Assembly (NCBI GenBank): GCA_004563715.1
Contig: ML214227.1
Location: 15,340-79,339 of the forward strand
Length of the DNA: 64,000 bases
Reading direction: 5' to 3'
Source of the DNA: Actinomycetota bacterium
GTDB taxonomy: Bacteria > Actinomycetota > Rubrobacteria > Rubrobacterales > Rubrobacteraceae
Positions 47,522 through 55,667 of the stretch are shown here, piece by piece. The position numbers were made by a program, and so were the translations under genes. Under the pieces are notes generated by a model. The model was not told the origin of the DNA. It searched no databases and worked only from the letters and a program-made list of their open reading frames with translations. Each line of letters begins with the position of its first letter. The first letter of the stretch is position 1.

Positions 47522-48913
47522 TTACATGCTCTTTACGGAGGAGAGCACGTCCTGGAGGCCCTGCTTGGCGTCGGCGAAGAGCATCATGGTCTTCTCGCGG
47601 TAGAAGAGCGGGTTGTCCACCCCCGCGAAGCCGGGGCTCAGGGAGCGCTTGATAAAGATCACGTTGCGGGCGGACTCCACGTCCAGGATCGGCATGCCGG
47701 AGATCGGGCTGTCCATCTCCGGGTCTTTGGCCGCCGGGTTTACCACGTCGTTGGCCCCGATGACTATGACCGCGTCGGTCTCGGGGAAGTCGGCGTTGAT
47801 CTCCTCCAGGTCCAGCATCTTGTCGTAGGGGATGTCGGCCTCGGCCAGCAACACGTTCATGTGCCCCGGCATGCGGCCGGCGACCGGGTGTATGGCGAAC
47901 CGCACCACCTTCCCCCTGGACTCCAGCACCTCCGCCAGCTCGGCGGTCAGGCCCTGGGCCTGGGCTACCGCCAGCCCGTAGCCCGGTACTATTATCACGG
48001 AGTCGGCGTCGAACTCCAGCAGGGTCGCCACGTCCCCGGCGTCTACCGCGTTGACCGGCTTCTCCTCTTCGTCCTGCTTGCTCGCGGGGGAGGCTCCGGC
48101 GACGCTGGCGAAAATGATCTTGTTCAGCGGCCGGCCGAGCGAGCTGCTCATAAGCCGGGTCAGGATTGTGCCCGAAGCTCCGACCAGCGCCCCGGCGATG
48201 ATCAGGACCTCGTTGCTGAGCAGGAAGCCGCTCATCGCCGCCGCCAGGCCCGTGAAGGCGTTGAGCAGCGAGATGACTATCGGCATGTCGGCCCCGCCGA
48301 TGGGCACGACCAGCAGCACGCCGAGCGCCAGCGAGAGGGCGAAGATGGCCCAGATCGAGGCCAGCGGCGCCGCGCCGCCGGCGAGCACGTTGACGCCGAG
48401 CGCCACGGCCGCCAGGAGCAGTGCGGCATTGGCCGTCTTCTGCAACGGGAAGGTGACGCTACCGGAGAGGAAAAGCTCTTCCAGCTTCACGTAGGCGATA
48501 ACGCTGCCGGCGAAGCTGATGCTCCCGATGAGGATGCCGGCCAGGATAAAGAAGACCTCGGTGTTGTCCCCGGCCACCTGGCCGGTCCGGATCTGGTAGA
48601 ACTCCGCGATGGCGATGAACGCCACCGCGCCGCCGCCGACCCCGTTGAAGGCCGCGACCATCTGCGGCATCGCCGTCATCTGCACCCGCAGCGCCGTGTA
48701 GGCCCCGATCACCGTTCCTATGGCGACGCCGATCAGGATCTCCCAGTAGCTGAGTATCCTCTGGTCCAGGAGCGTTACGCCGAGGGCGATGATCATGCCT
48801 ATGGCCGCCAGGCTGTTGCCCGAGCGGGCCGTGTCCGCCGAGCGGAGCCGCCGGATGCCGAAGATGAACAGCAGGGCGGCGACCACGTAGGCGACCGTCA
48901 TGAACGTCTGCAA
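47522..48913 (-). CDS. pntB: NAD(P) transhydrogenase subunit beta
   Basis: C-terminal dIII VIIVPGYGLAVAQAQ, HPVAGRMPGHMNVLLAEA, IGANDVVNPAA. Confidence 0.96.
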   Translation of the reverse strand: MQTFMTVAYVVAALLFIFGIRRLRSADTARSGNSLAAIGMIIALGVTLLDQRILSYWEILIGVAIGTVIGAYTALRVQMTAMPQMVAAFNGVGGGAVAFIAIAEFYQIRTGQVAGDNTEVFFILAGILIGSISFAGSVIAYVKLEELFLSGSVTFPLQKTANAALLLAAVALGVNVLAGGAAPLASIWAIFALSLALGVLLVVPIGGADMPIVISLLNAFTGLAAAMSGFLLSNEVLIIAGALVGASGTILTRLMSSSLGRPLNKIIFASVAGASPASKQDEEEKPVNAVDAGDVATLLEFDADSVIIVPGYGLAVAQAQGLTAELAEVLESRGKVVRFAIHPVAGRMPGHMNVLLAEADIPYDKMLDLEEINADFPETDAVIVIGANDVVNPAAKDPEMDSPISGMPILDVESARNVIFIKRSLSPGFAGVDNPLFYREKTMMLFADAKQGLQDVLSSVKSM

Positions 48914-48914
48914 G

Positions 48915-49223
48915 CTAGACCTTCCTCACCTTCCGCTTCTGCGGCCGGCGCTTGAACATGTCCAGCATCCGGTTGGTTACGACAAAGCCACCGACCACGT
49001 TGATCGTGGCGAAGATTACCGCGATCATGCCCAGCACGGTCGTCAGCGGGCTGTCCGAGGCCCCGAGCACCAGCAGCGCCCCCACCAGGATGATGCCGTG
49101 GATGGCGTTCGTCGCGCTCATGAGCGGCGTGTGCAGGAGGCTCGGGACGCGCGAGATCAACTCGAACCCTATCACCGCCGCCAGGATGAAGATTATGATC
49201 TCGAGCAGCAGGTGTTGCTCCAT
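48915..49223 (-). CDS. NAD(P) transhydrogenase subunit alpha, membrane part
   Basis: 102 aa, FELISRVPSLLHTPLMSATNAIHGIILVGAL. Confidence 0.95.
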   Translation of the reverse strand: MEQHLLLEIIIFILAAVIGFELISRVPSLLHTPLMSATNAIHGIILVGALLVLGASDSPLTTVLGMIAVIFATINVVGGFVVTNRMLDMFKRRPQKRKVRKV

Positions 49224-50506
49224 CAGGCCGTTCCCCTCTCCAGCGCTTCGCGTGTGGGCTCGTGCCGGACCTCGCCGTCGTGGACTATGCAGGCGCCATC
49301 GGTGATCTCGTCCTCGAAGTCCAGCACGAGCTCGCCTTCGGGAGCCAGGTGCCTGATGAACGAGAACATGTTGCGCGAGTAGAGTTGGCTGGCGTGGATC
49401 GGCACGGTGCTCGGGACGTTGACGGGACCGATGATCTTTATCCTCTGATGGTCAACTATCTTGCCCGGGTCTGTCAGCTCGCAGTTGCCGCCGTTCTCGG
49501 CCGCGAGGTCCACCACGACCGATCCCGGCGCCATCTCCTCGACCATCTCCCGCGTCAGCAAGATGGGCGCCCGCTTGCCAGGGACGAGCGCCGTGGTTAT
49601 TACCACGTCCGTCTGCTTGAGCTGCTCCCGGATCAACTCCCGGTCCCGCCGTTGCTTCTCCTCGGCTTGCAACGTCGCGTACCCGCCGGTGCTTTGTTTG
49701 CCGGTGCCATCCGGTTTTTCCTCGCTGACACCGTTTTTTTCGGCCTTCCTCTCCGGCGGCTCGGCGAAGGAGTTGAAGCCCAGGGCAACCATGAACTTCG
49801 CGAAGCCGGCAGGCTCGTACTCTTCGTGCTCATCTTCCTCGACCTCCTCTGTTTCTTGCCGGGGTTCGAGAAAAGTCGCGCCCAGGGACTCTATCTGCTC
49901 CTTGACCTCGGGCCGGATGTCGAAGGCCGTGACCTCGGCCCCGAGCCGCTTGGTGGTGGCTATGGCCTGCAGCCCCGCCACACCGGCCCCCAGCACCAGG
50001 ACCTTTGCCGCGCCGGTGGTTCCGGCGGCGGTGGTCATCATGGGGAAGTACTTGCCCAGGTACTCGGCCGCGATAATGGCGGCCTTGTAACCGGCGATGG
50101 AGCCCATGGCGGAGAGCGCGTCCATGCTCTGGGCCCGCGAGATGCGGGGGATGGCCTCGACGGAGAAGACCGTCACGCCCGCGTGGGCCAGCCATTTGAC
50201 CAGTTCCGGAAAGGCCGGACCCTGGAGAAAGCAGATCAGGGCCGTCCCCCGGCGCATGAGGCCGACCTCGGAGCGGGTGGGTTTCTGGACTTTTAGTATG
50301 AGGTCGGCTTCTTCGTAGAGCTCCCCGACGCTCGGCACCACCCGCGCCCCGGCCTCCGCGTAAGCTTCGTCGGGGTTGTAGTCGCGGCCCGCCCCGGTCT
50401 GAACGAGCACCTCGAAACCAGAGCCCACGAGCTTGCTGACCGTCTCGGGTACCAGGGCGACCCGGTGCTCGCCCTGGACTACCTCTCTGGGAACCCCGAT
50501 CTTCAC
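49223..50506 (-). CDS. NAD(P) transhydrogenase subunit alpha, NAD-binding part
   Basis: MKIGVPREVVQGEHRVALVPETVSKLVGSGFEVLVQTGAG, VLGAGVAGLQAIATTKRLGAEVTAFD. Confidence 0.95.
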   Translation of the reverse strand: MKIGVPREVVQGEHRVALVPETVSKLVGSGFEVLVQTGAGRDYNPDEAYAEAGARVVPSVGELYEEADLILKVQKPTRSEVGLMRRGTALICFLQGPAFPELVKWLAHAGVTVFSVEAIPRISRAQSMDALSAMGSIAGYKAAIIAAEYLGKYFPMMTTAAGTTGAAKVLVLGAGVAGLQAIATTKRLGAEVTAFDIRPEVKEQIESLGATFLEPRQETEEVEEDEHEEYEPAGFAKFMVALGFNSFAEPPERKAEKNGVSEEKPDGTGKQSTGGYATLQAEEKQRRDRELIREQLKQTDVVITTALVPGKRAPILLTREMVEEMAPGSVVVDLAAENGGNCELTDPGKIVDHQRIKIIGPVNVPSTVPIHASQLYSRNMFSFIRHLAPEGELVLDFEDEITDGACIVHDGEVRHEPTREALERGTA

Positions 50507-50661
50507 ACATGCATTATAACGCGAAAGCGATCTCTAGCGTATCGCGCCGGGTTCCGGTTGCTGGCCGTTTGGTGTTCGAGACGCTGCCAACGGCCCGCCG
50601 CCCCGACACCGCTTTTACAGCTGCCCGGGAAAGCTCGATCTCGGATGTTGCGAACGAAAAG

Positions 50662-50713
50662 TAAGCCAGTAGCTTCCGACTGCATGATAAGCCGGTAGCT
50701 TCCGGCTGCATGA
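50662..50713. repeat. 26-bp imperfect tandem duplication
   Basis: taagccagtagcttccgactgcatga / taagccggtagcttccggctgcatga, two mismatches; copy 2 folds as agccgg tagctt ccggct. Confidence 0.85.
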
Positions 50714-50818
50714 TCCACGAGGTGGTCTGTCTGGGGGGTGAGGTCTATGACGAGCCCGCCGGTCTTAGGCGTCTGTTACGGGGGAGCTCTCCAGCAGGAC
50801 GTCTACCGAGTAAAAGTA

Positions 50819-50844
50819 AACGGGGCGAGCCCGATCGCCCCGTT
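50819..50844 (-). terminator. Hairpin downstream of the DUF305 gene
   Basis: Perfect 10-bp stem aacggggcga / tcgccccgtt, 6-nt loop; T-rich on the minus-strand 3' side. Confidence 0.7.
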
Positions 50845-51022
50845 GTCCGGGAACATGCGCACCACGTTAGCGAGCAGGGCCTGCGAGCCGGTGAGAAGAC
50901 CGTCCACGTCCCCGGCCACCGCGCAGGTTGCGGTAAGGACGAGGGCCACGGCCAGCGCCTCCTTGTTGGTTCCGCTCCTCCGGCTCCGTAGACATGCCCG
51001 AGCGCCCCGGACGAACGGGACA

Positions 51023-51691
51023 TTACCCGGAACCGGCTCCGTGGTCGTGGCCTTCGTGCTCTTCGTGGGCCGGCGCCGGCTCGGTTTCTCCGGGCTGGCC
51101 ACCCATCCCCTCCAGCAAATCTTCCATCAGCCCGATCTCCGCTTGCTGGGAGGCGATAATGGAGTTTGCCAGCCTCTCCACAACCGGCTGGCCGGTGGCG
51201 TCCAGGGCGGCTTCGGACATCGGTACGGCGGCCCGGTGGTGCTCGATCATAAGCTCCAGAAAGAGATGGTCGGCCTGCTGGGGCGGCAATTCCCGCAACT
51301 GGTTTATGTCCTCGGGGGAGGCCATGCCGGGCATCCTGCCTTCCGTGGGATGTCCCATCCAGGCCATCGGCGGCTCCGGTCCGGCGGCGGGCAGGTTCCA
51401 GATGTCCAGCCACCCCTGCATCTGGCCGATCTGGGCCTGCTGGGTGAGCACGATGTCGGTGGCGAGCGTCTCTATCCGCTCGTTTTCGGTCCTGTCCCGT
51501 ATTATCCCGGCCATCTCTACGGCCTGGGCGTGGTGCACGATCATGTCCCGCGCAAACCCGGCTTCGGCCGAGTCGTCACCGGGTCCCCGCGCCGAGAGCC
51601 AGAGCCAGACCGAGAGCCCGAAGAGCAGGATGGTGGCGAAGGCGAGCGCCGCCACCAGGGCGTAGACCGTGGCCCCGCGTGAAGAGCCCAT
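51023..51691 (-). CDS. DUF305 family protein
   Basis: FARDMIVHHAQAVEMAGIIRDRTENERIETLATDIVLTQQAQIGQMQGWL; second LELMIEHHRAAVPMSEAAL. Confidence 0.92.
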   Translation of the reverse strand: MGSSRGATVYALVAALAFATILLFGLSVWLWLSARGPGDDSAEAGFARDMIVHHAQAVEMAGIIRDRTENERIETLATDIVLTQQAQIGQMQGWLDIWNLPAAGPEPPMAWMGHPTEGRMPGMASPEDINQLRELPPQQADHLFLELMIEHHRAAVPMSEAALDATGQPVVERLANSIIASQQAEIGLMEDLLEGMGGQPGETEPAPAHEEHEGHDHGAGSG

Positions 51692-52335
51692 CAGGCCGGT
51701 GTCCCCACCCCACCCGTGCAGGCTGCGCCCGGCTCGGGAGTCTGCGGGCCTCGCAGGTACGCCTGGATGAACTGGTTCAACTCAGGATCGTCGGCGCTGT
51801 CGAGCCGGAGCTGCTTGCCCCAGGCCGAGGCTACCACCGGGGCGTCGAGGCCCGGGTAGGGGCTCACGAGCACGCACTCGTGGCTGTCGGCCAGGTCGCG
51901 CAGCTGCTGTACCTGGTCTCCGGGAAGGTCGGGTGTGTAGGTGATCCAAACCGCCCCGTGCTCCAGGGTGTGTACGGCGGTCTCGTTCTGCACCGACTCA
52001 TCGTAGAAACCGGCGTTCTGCCAGGCCGGGTTGTGCTCGCCGCCGGCTGGCGGGCTGTGATCGTAGTCCACGGTGCCTTCCGTGTGCCGGCCCGCCTCTC
52101 CGACGTCGATCTCCTGCACCCCGTCCGGCGGCCCGCCCGCCGCCCCGCTGCCGAGGTCCACCGCGACCACGGCGATAAAGGCTACTATAACGGCTACCAC
52201 GGCCGTGATCGCTATTATTGGTCCCCAGGATCGCTCCCGGCCAACCCTCCTGCTGGTCGACGGCCTGTTGCGGCTGCCGTCTCGCCTGTCGGTCAAACTA
52301 CCCACCACCTCTTTCTCGTAGCATTTTTGTCTCAT
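51691..52335 (-). CDS. DUF3105 family protein
   Basis: TM anchor; VDYDHSPPAGGEHNPAWQNAGFYDESVQNETAVHTLEHGAVWITY. Confidence 0.88.
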   Translation of the reverse strand: MRQKCYEKEVVGSLTDRRDGSRNRPSTSRRVGRERSWGPIIAITAVVAVIVAFIAVVAVDLGSGAAGGPPDGVQEIDVGEAGRHTEGTVDYDHSPPAGGEHNPAWQNAGFYDESVQNETAVHTLEHGAVWITYTPDLPGDQVQQLRDLADSHECVLVSPYPGLDAPVVASAWGKQLRLDSADDPELNQFIQAYLRGPQTPEPGAACTGGVGTPA

Positions 52336-52512
52336 GGGCTTCCGGGGGCCGGGGACCTGGGAGGCACCGCGCGAAGTCGTACCCTGGCCGGTGAGGCATG
52401 GTCGCCGTGATCCTGGCGGCCGCGCGTACCGGAAGGAGCGCATGGAAGTGTCGCTGGAAGAGCATTTGAGCGTGTAGATTATAACCCGGCTGCCACCGGG
52501 TTGCCGGGTGGA

Positions 52513-54708
52513 TCAGGAGTGTTTGACGCCCGAAAGGCGGCGGCGGAAGAGCCTGAGCCCGTTGAGGGTCACGGCCAGGGAGGTGCCCATGTCCGCCAGC
52601 ACGGCGGCCCAGAGGGCTGCGAAGCCAAAGGGCGCGAGCAGCACGAAGAGACCCTTCACCAGGATAGAGGCGGCCACGTTCTGGCGGATGATGCGTCCCG
52701 CGCCCCGCGAGAGCCGCACCACCTCGGCTACTTTGGGTAGGTCGTCCTGCATGAGCGCTACGTCGGCGGTCTCCAGGGCCACGCCGCTTCCGGCGGCTCC
52801 CATCGCGAAGCCTACAGACGAGGTAGCGAGGGCCGGCGCGTCGTTTACGCCGTCGCCCACCATGCCTACCGGGCCGTACTCCGTCTCGAGTTCGCGCACG
52901 GCCACGACCTTTTGTTCCGGGAGTAGCCCCGCCCGGTATTCCACCCCCAGCACCGCCGCTGTCCGGCGCGCCGGGGCTTCGGCGTCGCCGGTGAGCATCA
53001 CCAGCTTCTCCACCCCGGCGTCTCGCAGCTTCTGGAGCGCGGCCCGCGCGTCGGGCCGCACGGCATCGGCGAGCCCGAAAACGGCGATCAAAGCTCCCTC
53101 TTCATCGCCCAGTATTACGGGCGTTTCGCCCGCGCTCTCCACCGCTTCCAGCGCCCGGCGCGCGCCGTCCAGGAGTATCCCCTTCTCCACAAAGAGGCGT
53201 GGGCTGCCGATAACGTACCGCCGCCCCCCGACCTTGCCCTCCGCCCCCCGGCCCGCCAGCGACCGGAAGTCATCCACCGGTGGCAGCGTTCCTGTGTCGT
53301 AGCTTTCGGCGGCGGACAGTATGGCGTGGGCCAGCGGATGCTCCGAGCGTCGCTCCAGCGCCGCCGCGAGCTTCACGGCGTCGGCCTCGTCGCGGCCGTC
53401 CGGGACCAGAACCCGCGAGAGCACGGGTCGCCCTTCGGTCAGGGTGCCCGTCTTGTCGAAGGCCAGGGCCCGTATACGTCCCGCCGCCTCCAGGGCCGCG
53501 CCGCCCTTTACGAGCACCCCGCGCCGGGAAGCGGCCCCGATCCCCGAGACCACCGTGACGGGCGTGGAGATCACCAGCGCGCACGGGCAGGCGACAATGA
53601 GCAGGACCAGCGCCCGGTAGAACCACGTCTCGAACTCGCCGCCGAGCATCGGGGGCACCAGGGCCAGGCCCGCGGCCAGGGTTACGACCAGCGGCGTGTA
53701 CACGCGTGAGAAGCGGTCCACGAACTGCTCGGCGGGGGCTTTGGATGCCTGGGCCTCCTCCACGAGGCGTCCGATCTTCTGTAGCGTCGAGTCGCCGGCC
53801 CTCTTCGTCGCCCGCACCAACAGCCCGCCCGAACCGTTGAGGCTGCCGGAGTAGACCGCGTCGCCCGGACCCTTCTCCACCGGCACGCTCTCGCCCGTGA
53901 TCGGGGCCTCGTCCACCGTTGTAGCTCCTTCCAACACCCGGCCGTCTACCGCGAGCCGCTCACCGGGCCTCACGACGACCGTCTCTCCGACGCCCACCTC
54001 CTCTGCCCGTACTATGGTCTCCGAGCCTCCCCGGCGCACCAGGACCTCGTCGGGGGTGAGCCGCGCCAGCGCCCGCACCGCCCCGCGCGTCCGGTCCACC
54101 GCGTAGATCTGAAGTGCGTTCCCGGTGGCGAAGAGGACCACGACCGAGGCCGCCTCCGCCCACTCGCCGATGGCCGCCCCGCCGGCCACCGCCACGCTCA
54201 TCAACACGTTCATGTCGAGGTGTTTCGCCCGGAGACCAGAGACCGCCGCGTGGAAGATGGGGAGCCCCCCGATCACGATGGCCGCCGCGTAAGCTCCCAC
54301 GCGCAACAGCTCCGGCGCGTCCGCAACGCCGAGCGCGAGGCCGAGTACGAAGAGCAGAGCCGAGATGGCTACCGAGATGACGCGCCGGGTGCGCCAGAAG
54401 GGCGTTTCGCCAGCTTCCCGGTTGCGGACCACCTCGTATCCGGCGTCCCGGACGGCGGCCTCGATCTCCGCGACCGGGAGCCCGGGAGCGTGCTCCGTCT
54501 CCAGCCGGCCCGCGGCGAAATTCACCGTTGCCCAACGTACCTCCGGCAACCCCGCGACCCGCTGCTCCACGGTCGCCGCGCAGCTCGCGCAGTCCATCCC
54601 GCCGACCCGCACCACCGTACGCCGCGTCTCATCCTGGCTCTCGGAGCCACCGGGTTCGGGGTCCACCCGCCGCGGCTGGCCGAGGACCGGCAGGGATTTT
54701 CCTTTCAC
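52513..54708 (-). CDS. Heavy-metal P1B-type ATPase (Zn/Cd/Pb-like)
   Basis: GMDCASCAATVEQ, IVACPCALVISTPV, FDKTGTLTEG, MVGDGVNDAPAL. Confidence 0.95.
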   Translation of the reverse strand: MKGKSLPVLGQPRRVDPEPGGSESQDETRRTVVRVGGMDCASCAATVEQRVAGLPEVRWATVNFAAGRLETEHAPGLPVAEIEAAVRDAGYEVVRNREAGETPFWRTRRVISVAISALLFVLGLALGVADAPELLRVGAYAAAIVIGGLPIFHAAVSGLRAKHLDMNVLMSVAVAGGAAIGEWAEAASVVVLFATGNALQIYAVDRTRGAVRALARLTPDEVLVRRGGSETIVRAEEVGVGETVVVRPGERLAVDGRVLEGATTVDEAPITGESVPVEKGPGDAVYSGSLNGSGGLLVRATKRAGDSTLQKIGRLVEEAQASKAPAEQFVDRFSRVYTPLVVTLAAGLALVPPMLGGEFETWFYRALVLLIVACPCALVISTPVTVVSGIGAASRRGVLVKGGAALEAAGRIRALAFDKTGTLTEGRPVLSRVLVPDGRDEADAVKLAAALERRSEHPLAHAILSAAESYDTGTLPPVDDFRSLAGRGAEGKVGGRRYVIGSPRLFVEKGILLDGARRALEAVESAGETPVILGDEEGALIAVFGLADAVRPDARAALQKLRDAGVEKLVMLTGDAEAPARRTAAVLGVEYRAGLLPEQKVVAVRELETEYGPVGMVGDGVNDAPALATSSVGFAMGAAGSGVALETADVALMQDDLPKVAEVVRLSRGAGRIIRQNVAASILVKGLFVLLAPFGFAALWAAVLADMGTSLAVTLNGLRLFRRRLSGVKHS

Positions 54709-55064
54709 GGCCGTATCCGCGTATCCATAGCGCCCAGGACCACGGAAAGGAGGGACCTGCCCTCGTCGGTCAGCGAGTATATGACGAGCTTACCCCCCCG
54801 CCGGGAACGGACGAGCTTCTCCGAGCGCAGGGTTCTCAGATGGTGCGAGACGAGGGCCTGGGTGCGGCCGGAGATCCAGGCCAGGTCACACACGCACAGC
54901 TCCCCGCCTTCGTCCAGGGCCGCCGCCAGCGTGAGCCGCGTCGGGTCCGAGAGCGCCCGCGCCCGGTCGGCCGCCTCCCGGGCCGCCTCCTCCCCGAGCA
55001 AGGAACGCCGGATCTCCTCGGCCCGAGGAGCGTCCACGCATAACAGATCACACCGTTCGTCCAC
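54705..55064 (-). CDS. ArsR/SmtB metal-sensing repressor (CadC-like)
   Basis: LSDPTRLTLAAALDEGGELCVCDLAWISGRTQALVSHHLRTLR; CVC metal box, 4-nt overlap with the ATPase gene. Confidence 0.93.
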   Translation of the reverse strand: MDERCDLLCVDAPRAEEIRRSLLGEEAAREAADRARALSDPTRLTLAAALDEGGELCVCDLAWISGRTQALVSHHLRTLRSEKLVRSRRGGKLVIYSLTDEGRSLLSVVLGAMDTRIRP

Positions 55065-55133
55065 GAACTCATTCTAACGAATGTTCATATGTTTGTCTGT
55101 AGTGTTGGTGTTGCTGTTACGGGGCTGCTCCGG

Positions 55134-55544
55134 CTACTTCTTTTTCGGGGACCGGAATTCGGCGGCCAACTCGTCGACGGGTTGTCCGCCGGCGAGATGT
55201 TGCTCGACGATCTCGGGGACCGAGTCCCCGTCGAGGCCGAGGTACCAGGTGCCGGGTGGGTAGACGATGACGTTGGGGCCGTGTTTGCAGAGGCCGAGGC
55301 AGTCCACGCTGTCCACGCGGACGTCCCGGTTGAGGCCCGCCGACCGCAGCTCGTTCTTGAGGGCCTTGCGGACGTCTTTAGACCCGCGCTTCTTGCAGTC
55401 GCCGCCCGTGCAGATCAGGACGTGCGAGCCGTAACCCCGGACCTTCGCCTCCGGTTGGGCTTTCGGCCCGCCGTTGTGGCTGTTGCCCCCAGATTTCCTC
55501 TTGCTCCTCTTTTTCAAGGCTTTCTTCGAAATGGTCGCCCCCAC
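55134..55544 (-). CDS. Thioredoxin-like [2Fe-2S] ferredoxin
   Basis: HVLICTGGDCKKRGSKDVRKALK...VDSVDCLGLCKHGPNVIVYP. Confidence 0.92.
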   Translation of the reverse strand: MGATISKKALKKRSKRKSGGNSHNGGPKAQPEAKVRGYGSHVLICTGGDCKKRGSKDVRKALKNELRSAGLNRDVRVDSVDCLGLCKHGPNVIVYPPGTWYLGLDGDSVPEIVEQHLAGGQPVDELAAEFRSPKKK

Positions 55545-55571
55545 AAGCTGGTTTTTCTACTTTTCCACAAA

Positions 55572-55586
55572 TGAGAGTCATTAGCG
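55572..55586. promoter_or_regulatory. Candidate Fur-family box in the intergenic region
   Basis: TGAGAGTCATTAGCG matches 11 of 15 positions of TGATAATCATTATCA. Confidence 0.35.
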
Positions 55587-55667
55587 TCAATCAAATGTAT
55601 ACCACTTCTGGGGTTGGGACGTTATGATGTGCGGGTGTGGTTGATCGCGTCTAATGATTAAGGGGCC

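Noticed and set aside
50803-51102. 99-aa minus-strand ORF downstream of DUF305
   Set aside because: Its end is encoded by the terminator hairpin at 50819-50844 and it overlaps the DUF305 gene end; likely spurious.
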